The notes below the pieces were generated by a model. The model saw only the letters and a list, made by a program, of their open reading frames with translations, ran no database searches and was not told the origin of the DNA. This document shows, piece by piece, positions 1 through 7,882 of a stretch of DNA of 64,000 nucleotides. Within the stretch, counting starts at the first letter, position 1, and every line of letters begins with the position of its first letter. The DNA is taken from assembly GCA_047632595.1 (NCBI GenBank), contig JBLIDK010000001.1:62001-126000 (forward strand), read 5' to 3'. The translations under genes were made by a program, and so were the position numbers. This stretch comes from JBLIDK01 sp047632595 (GTDB lineage Bacteria > Bacteroidota > Bacteroidia > Sphingobacteriales > Sphingobacteriaceae).

Positions 1-360
1 CGTTCTATTGTAAGCTTCTTTTACCAGCTTGTCGCTAGTTTCTGAATCCGTTAAATAAGGTTTAGCCAATTGAGCACGATATCCTGCTAATTCAGTAAGA
101 AAAGCTTTAGTGGTATCCATTCCTAAAGATTCTGCTTCTTTAACTTTCAATTTAAAATTCACATACAAATCTAAATACTCCTTTAATGAATTTTCATCCA
201 TTGCAGAAGTGGTAGTTTGAACACTATTTTTATTGTAAACCCTTAAAAATTCACTTTTTGGAACATTTTCACCGTTTACAACAAGTAAAATTTCATCCTG
301 CGAAAAGCAAGAAAAACTAATCAAGATGCTTAATAGTAGGTATACGCTTATGTTTTTCAT
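1..360 (-). CDS. SurA/PpiC-like peptidyl-prolyl isomerase, N-terminal part (cut by window start)
   Basis: Reading the minus strand from the ATG at 358-360 gives 120 open codons running off the window. It starts with a signal peptide (ISVYLLLSILISFSCFSQ), followed by the motif ILLVVNGENVPKSEFLRVY and then YLDLYVNFKLKVKEAESLGMD and a LAGYRAQLAKPYL stretch. This is the usual start of Bacteroidota periplasmic parvulin-type foldases (SurA/PpiD N-terminal helical domain), which escort outer-membrane proteins. The catalytic rotamase domain would lie outside the window, so the isomerase call rests on the N-terminal domain only. It is divergent from the next gene, with 127 bp between the two start codons. 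Confidence 0.75.
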   Translation of the reverse strand, partial: MKNISVYLLLSILISFSCFSQDEILLVVNGENVPKSEFLRVYNKNSVQTTTSAMDENSLKEYLDLYVNFKLKVKEAESLGMDTTKAFLTELAGYRAQLAKPYLTDSETSDKLVKEAYNRT

Positions 361-475
361 TATAATAGAACTAAAATATATTAATAATTATAAAATTGAA
401 GGGGCTAAAATAGCCAAAGTATTATAGGTAAACAACGTCTATTTAATGAAAATATGATGTGACCTTGTCATTATG

Positions 476-483
476 TACTTTTG
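476..483 (+). promoter_or_regulatory. Bacteroidota -7 box (TACTTTTG)
   Basis: TACTTTTG matches the Bacteroidota TAnnTTTG element exactly. It ends four bases before the ATG at 488, so the predicted start of transcription would fall on or beside that ATG. It also overlaps the ATG at 473, which argues against that upstream start. No good -33 element is seen at the usual spacing. Confidence 0.45.
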
Positions 484-487
484 CAAC

Positions 488-2107
488 ATGTTGAACACAC
501 TAATTATATCTCTTTTTAGCTTATTATTGCTGATTTCAGGATGTTCAGGTAATAATTCTGATAGGCAGAAAAAAATTCTAAATATTAATTTTTATTCTCC
601 TTTAACTTCTCTTGATCCTGCTTATGCTAGCAATCAAAATAATATTTGGATTGTAAATCAACTTTTCGATGGGTTGGTGAGATTCGATTCTTCCTTAACA
701 ATAACCCCATCAATAGCTAAAACCTGGGAAAGCTCTGACGATTTAACTACATATACTTTTGTTTTGAGAAACGACGTGTTCTTTCACAAACATGTAGTAT
801 TTGGTGAGCAAAAAACAAGAAAGGTAACCGCGTACGATTTTGAATATAGTTTGAATCGAATTAGAGATCCTAAAACCGCAAGTCCAGGGGCATGGATTTT
901 TAACGACAAAACCAATGATTCTAGTTTTAAAGCACTTAACGACACCGTATTTAAAATTACATTAACTAAACCATTTCCGCCATTCCTAAGCCTCCTAGCA
1001 ATGCAATATTGTTCGGTTGTTCCACATGAGTTGATAAAGAAATATGGAAAAGACTTTCGAGAAAACCCTATTGGAACCGGGCCGTTTGTATTTAATTTAT
1101 GGAAAGAAAATGAACGACTTATTTTATGGAAAAACAACAACTATTTTATACCCCACCTAGCCTTGCTAGATGCTGTAACAGTTCAGTTTATATATGATAA
1201 GCAAAGTGAATTTTTAGAATTTCTAAAGGGCAAAATCCATTTAATAAATAACATAGATGGTACTTATAAAGATGATTTAATCACAAAAAACGGCAAACTA
1301 AAGCCTAAATATGCTTCGCAAGCTAATTTAATAACAAAGGCTCAACTAAACACAGAGTATCTAGGTATTTTAGTTGATAAAGACTCTCCTATTTCCCAAA
1401 ACAGCATACTAAAAGACCTAAGAATAAGAAAAGCTATTAATTATGGAATCAATAAAAAGAAAATGATGCTTTATTTAAGGAATAATATTGGCACGCCTTC
1501 CGAGAAGGGTATAATTCCTATTGGATTAAGGTCTCATGCTAGTTCTAAAATTGGTTATACTTATGATTTTAAAAGAGCACAAGACTTAATTGCAGATGTT
1601 AAAAGCGACGGATTAAACCTCTCAGAAGAAATTATTTTGCTCACAACCCCAACATATAAAGATTTAACAGAATTTATTGCCAAAGAGCTTAATTCATTAG
1701 GCTTAAATGTAAAAATTGAAGTAAGTCCTGGTTCAGCGCTTAGGCAAAAGGTTGCTAAGTCTCAAGCCTTATTTTTTAGAGCCTCTTGGATTGCAGACTA
1801 TCCTGATGGAGAGAATTATTTAAGTCTTTTTTATAGTAAAAATTTCGCGCCAATTGGACCAAATTACACTCATTACCAAAATAATGAGTTCGATGATTTA
1901 TATGAAAGATCATTGAAAACAAAATCGCTAGAAAAACGAAATAGCATGTATCAAAAAATGGATAGTTTATTGATGTCTGAAGCACCAATAGTTCCATTAT
2001 ATTACGATCAAATTGTATTATTGGTAAAACCTGAAATACTTAACTTGAAAGCTAACCCCTTAAATCTTTTGGATTTACGTGGAGTTGATATTGATATGAA
2101 TAATTAA
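488..2107 (+). CDS. ABC transporter solute-binding lipoprotein, SBP_bac_5 (peptide/nickel) family
   Basis: Extracytoplasmic binding protein of the OppA/DppA/NikA family, expected to be lipid-anchored and to deliver peptides or similar ligands to an ABC permease. The product (539 aa from 488) begins with a lipoprotein signal ending LLISGC (Cys19). The early domain has the family pattern SLDPAYASNQNNIWIVNQLFDGLVRF, then PSIAKTWESSDDLTTYTF and GTGPFVF. The C-terminal part has RIRKAINYGINKK and the late motif EAPIVPLYYDQ. I chose ATG 488 over 473 because the upstream codons overlap a -7 promoter box and 488 gives a cleaner signal peptide. No permease or ATPase genes are adjacent, so the partner transporter is unknown. 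Confidence 0.85.
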   Translation: MLNTLIISLFSLLLLISGCSGNNSDRQKKILNINFYSPLTSLDPAYASNQNNIWIVNQLFDGLVRFDSSLTITPSIAKTWESSDDLTTYTFVLRNDVFFHKHVVFGEQKTRKVTAYDFEYSLNRIRDPKTASPGAWIFNDKTNDSSFKALNDTVFKITLTKPFPPFLSLLAMQYCSVVPHELIKKYGKDFRENPIGTGPFVFNLWKENERLILWKNNNYFIPHLALLDAVTVQFIYDKQSEFLEFLKGKIHLINNIDGTYKDDLITKNGKLKPKYASQANLITKAQLNTEYLGILVDKDSPISQNSILKDLRIRKAINYGINKKKMMLYLRNNIGTPSEKGIIPIGLRSHASSKIGYTYDFKRAQDLIADVKSDGLNLSEEIILLTTPTYKDLTEFIAKELNSLGLNVKIEVSPGSALRQKVAKSQALFFRASWIADYPDGENYLSLFYSKNFAPIGPNYTHYQNNEFDDLYERSLKTKSLEKRNSMYQKMDSLLMSEAPIVPLYYDQIVLLVKPEILNLKANPLNLLDLRGVDIDMNN

Positions 2108-2157
2108 TAGAATTTTCTGAATAAAATAAAGCGCATAAATTTATAATTGAATATCAC

Positions 2158-2165
2158 TACTTTTA
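2158..2165 (+). promoter_or_regulatory. candidate -7 box (TACTTTTA)
   Basis: One mismatch to TAnnTTTG, 17 bp before the ATG at 2182. This is a plausible separate promoter for the small lipoprotein gene; no clear -33 element is seen. Confidence 0.3.
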
Positions 2166-2181
2166 GAACTTTATCCCCATT

Positions 2182-2853
2182 ATGAAAAACATAAATCAAG
2201 TTATATTCAAAGTGATCCTACTAACCATTAGTATATGTGTAATATTAGTTACAACATACTCTTGTACGAAAAAATCAAACCTAACTTTTGAAATAAATGG
2301 AACAGTAGTAGACACTATTTTAATAACTGGAGTTATGAATGCTAAAGTTGAATTATATGCAAAAGAGAGAGATCCTTCGGTATTTAATCCAGCATTTAAA
2401 CTTTTGGCAACTACTACTACAAATTCAGAGGGATCATATTATATTAAAATTGAAGATGCTTTTTTGGTTGAAGTAAGAATTGAGGTCAGTAAGAATAATT
2501 ACATGGAAGAAATTAATTTTATTGCTGAATCTGAATTAGAATCAACCAGTTCTATAACGCATAGAACAGCTTTTATTCCTCAGGGTATTTTGGCACTTAC
2601 TTTAGTCAACAAGACAAATGCAAATAAAACAACGTTTAACTTATTTAATAAAAAGACTGACTGTGTTGGATGTTGTGGTACAGACAAACAAACAATAGAA
2701 ACGAAAGAAGACACTACTCTTTACTGCAGAACCTATGGTAAAAGTGTAACTGAAATTACGGGATTTTCTTTTAGAGATTCACTTATTTTACCTATCGACA
2801 CAAACGTCTTTTGTAAGTCAATTGACACTACCTATTTTGAAATTTTTTATTAG
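2182..2853 (+). CDS. hypothetical lipoprotein with a carboxypeptidase-regulatory-like domain
   Basis: Product of 223 aa with a lipoprotein signal ending TTYSC (Cys28). Residues about 35-110 (FEINGTVVDTILITGVMNA, ...TTNSEGSYYIKI) have the pattern of a CarboxypepD_reg-like beta-sandwich: an inserted linker, then T-x-S-x-G-x-Y/F. The C-terminal part carries a cysteine cluster (TDCVGCCGTD) and further cysteines, which suggests disulphides in the periplasm or on the cell surface. I do not recognise a specific function. It is followed after 88 bp by the sugar operon, and nothing in the sequence links it to that pathway. Confidence 0.65.
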   Translation: MKNINQVIFKVILLTISICVILVTTYSCTKKSNLTFEINGTVVDTILITGVMNAKVELYAKERDPSVFNPAFKLLATTTTNSEGSYYIKIEDAFLVEVRIEVSKNNYMEEINFIAESELESTSSITHRTAFIPQGILALTLVNKTNANKTTFNLFNKKTDCVGCCGTDKQTIETKEDTTLYCRTYGKSVTEITGFSFRDSLILPIDTNVFCKSIDTTYFEIFY

Positions 2854-2910
2854 TAGAATCGAATGGCTGATTAATTGGTGAAATTTTCTACAAAAAAGGT
2901 AAAATTTTCC

Positions 2911-2918
2911 AACCTTTG
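2911..2918 (+). promoter_or_regulatory. candidate -7 box of the nonulosonic acid operon
   Basis: AACCTTTG has one mismatch to TAnnTTTG and lies 23 bp before the legB start. It is preceded by an A/T-rich stretch with two copies of AAATTTTC. It is the best promoter candidate for the seven-gene operon; the -33 element is not evident. Confidence 0.35.
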
Positions 2919-2941
2919 ACAAACTAAAAAGCATAATACAA

Positions 2942-3940
2942 ATGGAGTTGAAAAATAAAAAAGTTGTTGTAACAGGAGCTGATGGATTTATCGGTAGTCA
3001 TTTGGTTGAACACCTATTAGATGAAGGCTGTAAGGTTAAAGCTTTTTGCTACTACAACTCCTTTAATTCATGGGGATGGCTTGATAGTTTACCAAAAGAA
3101 AAACTTGAGCAAATTGAAGTTTTTACAGGTGATATTAGAGATGAAAACGGTGTAAGAACAGCTTTAAAAGGTGCAGAAGTAGTTTTTCATTTAGCTGCCT
3201 TAATTGCCATACCTTATAGCTATCATTCGCCTGATAGTTATGTTGACACTAACATTAAAGGCACCTTGAATGTTTTACAAGCTGTTCGAGACCTTAAAAT
3301 TGAGAAGCTTTTAGTTACCTCAACTTCTGAAGTTTATGGTACTGCTCAATTTGTTCCAATAACTGAATTGCATCCTAAACAAGGTCAATCACCCTATTCA
3401 GCTACAAAAATTGGTGCTGACCATATTGCTGAAAGTTTTTATAGAAGTTTTGATTTACCGATAACAATTGTTAGACCATTTAACACCTATGGTCCAAGAC
3501 AATCAGCAAGAGCAGTTATTCCAACAATTATTACTCAACTATTAAATGGAAAAACAGAAATCAAATTGGGAGCAACAACTCCAACAAGAGATTTATTGTT
3601 TGTGAAAGACACCGTTGCTGGCTTTTCCGAAATTGCCAAAAGCGACACTTTATTAGGCGAAGAAGTTAATATTGCCACTAATACTGAAGTAACAATATTG
3701 AAATTGGCTGAGAATATTATTCAGCAAATAAACCCAAAAGCTAAGATAATTACCGATCAAGAACGAATTAGACCTGGCAAAAGTGAAGTTGAACGACTTT
3801 GGGGAGCCAATGAAAAAATAATAAAGCATACTAATTGGCGACCAGAACACAATTTAGAACAAGGTATAGCTAAAACTATTGAGTGGTTCAGAAATAAAGA
3901 AAATTTAGCTGCGTATAAGTCTGACATTTATAATGTATAA
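2942..3940 (+). CDS. legB: NAD-dependent sugar-nucleotide 4,6-dehydratase (LegB type)
   Basis: Short-chain dehydrogenase/reductase of 332 aa. In the legionaminic acid pathway LegB makes the 4-keto-6-deoxy intermediate from a GlcNAc nucleotide. Visible motifs are the Rossmann loop TGADGFIGSH (GxxGxxG at 12-18), STSEVYG at 127-133 with the catalytic Ser/Thr and Glu, and YSATK with Tyr152 and Lys156. PFNTYGPRQSARAVIPT is the substrate-binding stretch typical of GDP-mannose-dehydratase-like enzymes. It is the first gene of the operon and overlaps legC by 8 bp. Assignment to LegB rather than another extended-SDR dehydratase rests on the adjacent LegC-type aminotransferase and the NeuB, NeuC and NeuA homologues. 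Confidence 0.85.
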   Translation: MELKNKKVVVTGADGFIGSHLVEHLLDEGCKVKAFCYYNSFNSWGWLDSLPKEKLEQIEVFTGDIRDENGVRTALKGAEVVFHLAALIAIPYSYHSPDSYVDTNIKGTLNVLQAVRDLKIEKLLVTSTSEVYGTAQFVPITELHPKQGQSPYSATKIGADHIAESFYRSFDLPITIVRPFNTYGPRQSARAVIPTIITQLLNGKTEIKLGATTPTRDLLFVKDTVAGFSEIAKSDTLLGEEVNIATNTEVTILKLAENIIQQINPKAKIITDQERIRPGKSEVERLWGANEKIIKHTNWRPEHNLEQGIAKTIEWFRNKENLAAYKSDIYNV

Positions 3941-5081
3941 CGAAACAATAAACTTTATTAGAGAGTGTTTTAACGAACCTAAAGAATTTATACCCTTACA
4001 TGAGCCGCGTTTTTGGGGTAATGAAAAGAAGTATATAAATGAGGCTATAGATTCTACTTTTGTTTCAAGTGTTGGTGCTTTTGTTGATAAATTTGAAGTA
4101 GAAATAGCAAAAATCACAGGTGCTAAATATGCCGTTGCAACGGTAAATGGTACAGCAGCTCTCCACATTGCACTATTACTTGCAGGAGTCAAGCCAAATG
4201 AAGAAGTAATAACACAATCATTAACTTTTGTTGCAACAGCTAACGCAATAGCTTATGCTGGCGCTAGCTGTGTTTTTGTTGACGTGGATAAATCTACTTT
4301 AGGACTAAGTGCAGAGCATTTAGAAAAGTTTTTAAAGAAAAATGTTGTTTTAAAGGATGGAAAAGCATTTAATAAAACAACAAGTAAATTTATAAGTGCA
4401 TGTTTACCAATGCATACTTTTGGTTTCATGTCTGAAATCGAAGAAATTGTTTCAATGTGTAGCGAATACAATATTAATGTCGTGGAAGATGCTGCTGAAT
4501 CACTAGGAAGCTACAAGGGGGATAAACATAGTGGAACTTTTGGTTTAATTGGAACATTAAGTTTGAATGGAAATAAAACGATCACCAGTGGTGGTGGTGG
4601 TGCAATTCTCACTAACGATAAAGACCTTGCCGTTAAAGCAAAACACATAACTACCACCGCCAAGCAACCACATCGATGGGATTATGAGCATCATGAATTA
4701 GCCTATAACTATAGGATGCCTAATTTAAACGCTGCTCTAGCATGTGCACAACTTGAAATGCTTCCAGAATTTTTAGTTAAAAAAAGGAAATTAGCAAATT
4801 TGTATTCGGACTATTTCAAAAATGCTGAGGTGACTTTTCAAATGGAAACACCTGGAACTACAGCTAATTATTGGTTAAACACACTAATATTAAAAGATTA
4901 TAAACAACGTCAAGAGTTTTTAACTTGCACCAATAATGCTGGTGTAATGACAAGACCTATTTGGAAACTCATGCACAAGTTACCAATGTATAAATCATGT
5001 TTTCATGATGATTTGAGCAATTCAATTTGGCTGGAGAACAGAGTAGTTAATATCCCAAGTAGTGTAATTAAATCATTATGA
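3933..5081 (+). CDS. legC: PLP-dependent sugar aminotransferase (LegC type)
   Basis: DegT/DnrJ/EryC1 fold enzyme, 382 aa, expected to transaminate the 4-keto sugar made by LegB. The N-terminal EFIPLHEPRFWGNEKKYI is typical of the LegC branch. Other motifs are NGTAALHIAL (phosphate-binding loop), VVEDAAESLG with Asp186 that contacts the pyridine nitrogen, and LNGNKTITSGGGG with Lys215 as the Schiff-base lysine. This branch has LNGNK where other sugar aminotransferases have FFPTK or FHxxK, as in the second DegT family gene of this window (26933-28036). The stop codon overlaps the next start in an ATGA arrangement, which suggests translational coupling. Confidence 0.85.
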   Translation: MYNETINFIRECFNEPKEFIPLHEPRFWGNEKKYINEAIDSTFVSSVGAFVDKFEVEIAKITGAKYAVATVNGTAALHIALLLAGVKPNEEVITQSLTFVATANAIAYAGASCVFVDVDKSTLGLSAEHLEKFLKKNVVLKDGKAFNKTTSKFISACLPMHTFGFMSEIEEIVSMCSEYNINVVEDAAESLGSYKGDKHSGTFGLIGTLSLNGNKTITSGGGGAILTNDKDLAVKAKHITTTAKQPHRWDYEHHELAYNYRMPNLNAALACAQLEMLPEFLVKKRKLANLYSDYFKNAEVTFQMETPGTTANYWLNTLILKDYKQRQEFLTCTNNAGVMTRPIWKLMHKLPMYKSCFHDDLSNSIWLENRVVNIPSSVIKSL

Positions 5082-5695
5082 TCAAACCTAAAATTATATT
5101 AATAGGTGGAGGCGGACACTGTAAATCCGTTATTGACGTAATTGAAAATGAAGATCGCTATGAAATAGCTGGAATTGTTGATAGTTTCATAGAAAAAGGA
5201 GCCTTGGTTTTAGGGTATCCTGTTTTAGGGACAGATGACAACTTAGCTCAGTTAATTGAAAAATACTGCAATGCCATAATTACAGTAGGTCAAATAAAAT
5301 CGGCTGCAATTAGAATTAAATTGTTTGAAAAAGTCAAATTATTAGGAGGCATTTTTCCAGTAATTATTTCTAAAAATGCATACGTAAGTAAACACAGTAA
5401 AATTGGAGACGGTACAGTAGTTATGCATCAAGCTTTGATAAATGCAAATGCGGTAATTGGAGAAAATTGCATATTAAATACTGGTTCATTAATTGAGCAT
5501 GATGCAATTGTTGGAGACAACGTTCATGTATCTACAAAAGCAATTTTAAATGGTTCAGCCAAAGTAGGAAATGGGAGTTTTATCGGATCAAACTCTATGT
5601 TGTATCAAGGTGTTGAAATCGGGCCCAATGCACTTGTACCAGGATCAAAAATAGTTAGAAAGAATTTTGCCGGAGAGGGATTGTTTAAAGGATGA
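5078..5695 (+). CDS. legH: sialic/legionaminic acid pathway O/N-acetyltransferase, NeuD/PglD/LegH family
   Basis: 205 aa left-handed beta-helix acyltransferase. The N-terminal ILIGGGGHCKSVIDVI is the PglD/NeuD nucleotide-sugar-binding Rossmann-like half. From about residue 98 on there are hexapeptide repeats (IGDGTVVMHQ, IGENCILNTG, VGDNVHV, VGNGSFIGSNS), with SLIEHDAIVGD placing the probable catalytic His at 141. In legionaminate pathways LegH acetylates the 4-amino group made by LegC, and position in the operon supports that role. PglD and NeuD proteins look very similar, so the exact acceptor is inferred. It overlaps both neighbours by four bases (ATGA junctions). Confidence 0.8.
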   Translation: MIKPKIILIGGGGHCKSVIDVIENEDRYEIAGIVDSFIEKGALVLGYPVLGTDDNLAQLIEKYCNAIITVGQIKSAAIRIKLFEKVKLLGGIFPVIISKNAYVSKHSKIGDGTVVMHQALINANAVIGENCILNTGSLIEHDAIVGDNVHVSTKAILNGSAKVGNGSFIGSNSMLYQGVEIGPNALVPGSKIVRKNFAGEGLFKG

Positions 5696-6723
5696 TGAAT
5701 TATAACCATACTATTATTATCGCAGAGGCCGGAGTAAATCACAACGGGGATATGGAACTAGCAAAAAAGCTTATTCAAGTTGCTGCTGAAGCTGGTGTTG
5801 ATTACGTTAAATTCCAAACATTTAAGACAGAAAAACTTGTTAGTAAAGATGCTAAACAGGCCGACTACCAACAACATAACTTAAAATCAACTAAAGGTTC
5901 GTCTCAGTTTGACATGCTTAAAAAGCTAGAGTTAGATGAAGATAAACATCATTTTTTAATTGAAGAATGCAAAAAAAACAAAGTTAAGTTTCTGTCAACT
6001 GCTTTTGATTTAGAAAGCATTAAAATGTTATGTGAGTTAAATATTGATTTCTTCAAAATCCCTTCGGGAGAGGTAACCAATAAACCTTATTTAGAGGCTA
6101 TTGCTAAAACTGGACTACCCGTTATCTTGTCTACTGGCATGTGCAACATGGATGAAATTAGTGCAAGTGTTGAGGTATTAATAGATAATGGCGTATCAAA
6201 AGATGACTTGACAATACTTCATTGCAATACGCAGTACCCTACTCCCCTTTCTGATGTTAATCTTTTGGCAATGAATGCCATTAGGGATGAGTTAAAGGTG
6301 AATGTTGGCTATTCTGACCATACATTAGGCATTGAAGTTCCAATTGCCGCAGTTGCATTGGGAGCTACAGTAATTGAAAAACATTTTACATTAGACAATA
6401 ATTTACCAGGACCAGATCATAAGGCATCATTAGAGCCTCATGAATTAATGGCAATGGTTAATGCAATTAGAAAGGTTGAAAAATTTCTTGGTAAACCAAT
6501 TAAGATACCCTCGTCATCTGAAAAACCAAACATTTCTGCAGCAAGAAAAAGTATTCATTTAGCAAAAACACTATCAAAAGGTGAAATCATAACTTACGAT
6601 CATTTGATAATGGTTAGGCCTGGTGATGGCATTTCTCCAATGAAATACAATACATTAGTAGGTAAGCATGCAAAAGACACTTTTCCGATTGGACATAAAT
6701 TAAGTGGCAACGACTTTGAATAA
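5692..6723 (+). CDS. neuB: N-acetylneuraminate / legionaminate synthase (NeuB/LegI)
   Basis: 343 aa PEP-dependent condensing enzyme that joins a six-carbon ManNAc-type sugar with phosphoenolpyruvate to give a nine-carbon nonulosonic acid. The TIM barrel starts with IIIAEAGVNHNGD (8-20), followed by DYVKFQTFK, FFKIPSGE, PVILSTGM, LHCNTQYPTP, VGYSDHTLG and VIEKHFTLD, all family hallmarks. A C-terminal SAF/antifreeze-like domain (about 282-340: ARKSIHLAKTLSKGE, MVRPGDGISP) completes the expected architecture. An in-frame second ATG directly follows the first. The sequence alone cannot separate sialic from legionaminic specificity; LegB/LegC/LegH upstream favour the 2,4-diacetamido-6-deoxy sugar. 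Confidence 0.9.
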   Translation: MMNYNHTIIIAEAGVNHNGDMELAKKLIQVAAEAGVDYVKFQTFKTEKLVSKDAKQADYQQHNLKSTKGSSQFDMLKKLELDEDKHHFLIEECKKNKVKFLSTAFDLESIKMLCELNIDFFKIPSGEVTNKPYLEAIAKTGLPVILSTGMCNMDEISASVEVLIDNGVSKDDLTILHCNTQYPTPLSDVNLLAMNAIRDELKVNVGYSDHTLGIEVPIAAVALGATVIEKHFTLDNNLPGPDHKASLEPHELMAMVNAIRKVEKFLGKPIKIPSSSEKPNISAARKSIHLAKTLSKGEIITYDHLIMVRPGDGISPMKYNTLVGKHAKDTFPIGHKLSGNDFE

Positions 6724-7879
6724 AAAGAAAAAAATAGCAATAATTACTGGAAGTAGAGCCGAGTACGGTTTGCTTTATTGGGTAATTAAAAGTGTCCATG
6801 AATCACCTGAATATGATTTGCAACTTTGCGTAACCGGAATGCATCTTTCAGAGAAGTTTGGTAATACCATTGATAATATAAAACAGGATGGTTTTTCAAT
6901 AGCTGCTGAAGTAAACATTCAATTAGAAGACAACAGCGAACAAGGTGTTTCTAATTCAATGGCACTTTGTATTCAAGGGTTTTCAAAAATATGGCCTAAG
7001 CTTAAACCAGATTTAGTAATAGTATTAGGAGATCGATTTGAAATTTTAGCCTCTGTTGCTTCGACTATACCATTTAAAATACCAATTGCACATTGTCATG
7101 GTGGTGAATCTACCGAAGGAGCATTTGATGATCAAATAAGACATGCAATAACAAAGCTTAGCCATTTGCACTTTGCGTCCTCCCGAAGATATGCAGATCG
7201 CATTATTCAGATGGGTGAACCTCCAGAAAATGTTTTCAACGTAGGAGCATTTGGTATTGAAAGCATTTTAAATTTAAATCTACTTGAACGAAAAGAATTA
7301 GAAAGTCAAATAAATTTCACTTTTCATAAGGCAAATTTTTTAATCACCTATCACCCAGTTACTCTTTCCGAAACTTCTTCTAAAAGTCAATTTCAAGAAG
7401 TGCTAAGAGCACTTGAAAATTATAAGGACACTGGCTTTATTTTCACCTATCCAAATGCAGACAATGATAGTGATGGAATAATCGAGCTTATATATGAGTT
7501 TGCCCAAAACCATGCAGAAACAAGTCTAGTTGTTAAATCTTTAGGGCAACTTCGATACTTATCAAGTTTAAAAGAAGTTGATTTGGTCATAGGAAATTCT
7601 TCAAGTGGAATAATTGAGGTTCCATATTTCAAAATTCCAACAATAAATATAGGTAATAGACAAAAAGGAAGAGATTTCCCTAAATCTGTTATAAATTGCG
7701 TTTGCTCTGCAAAGGAAATTAAAAATTCAATTGATCGATCTTTATCCATGGAATTTACAAAGCAATTAAAAGATACCAAGATGATTTATGGAGATGGAAC
7801 AGTTTCCAAATCAGTAATGAAAATTCTGAATGAAAGAATTAACTCTATTCAGTTGAACAAACCTTTTTACGAAAAATAA
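6704..7879 (+). CDS. neuC: hydrolysing UDP/GDP-sugar 2-epimerase (NeuC/LegG)
   Basis: Releases the nucleotide from the GlcNAc-type donor while inverting C2, giving the ManNAc-type substrate of NeuB. It has the GT-B-like epimerase fold with KKIAIITGSRAEYGLL at the N-terminus, LVIVLGDRFEILASV, IAHCHGGESTEGAFDDQIR, FLITYHPVT and VIGNSSSGIIEVP. The start shown is GTG 6704, which overlaps neuB by 20 bp. TTG 6716 is also in frame, would give MNKKKKIAIITGSRAEYG, and may be the true start. No ATG exists before the conserved motif. At 391 or 387 aa the length is normal. Confidence 0.88.
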   Translation: MATTLNKKKKIAIITGSRAEYGLLYWVIKSVHESPEYDLQLCVTGMHLSEKFGNTIDNIKQDGFSIAAEVNIQLEDNSEQGVSNSMALCIQGFSKIWPKLKPDLVIVLGDRFEILASVASTIPFKIPIAHCHGGESTEGAFDDQIRHAITKLSHLHFASSRRYADRIIQMGEPPENVFNVGAFGIESILNLNLLERKELESQINFTFHKANFLITYHPVTLSETSSKSQFQEVLRALENYKDTGFIFTYPNADNDSDGIIELIYEFAQNHAETSLVVKSLGQLRYLSSLKEVDLVIGNSSSGIIEVPYFKIPTINIGNRQKGRDFPKSVINCVCSAKEIKNSIDRSLSMEFTKQLKDTKMIYGDGTVSKSVMKILNERINSIQLNKPFYEK

Positions 7880-7882
7880 AAT

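Noticed and set aside
473..487. Upstream ATG of the solute-binding protein
   Set aside because: The codons overlap a -7 promoter box and would place extra residues before a normal lipoprotein signal.
3905..4192. Antisense open frame in the legB/legC junction
   Set aside because: It is a shadow of conserved coding sequence on the other strand.
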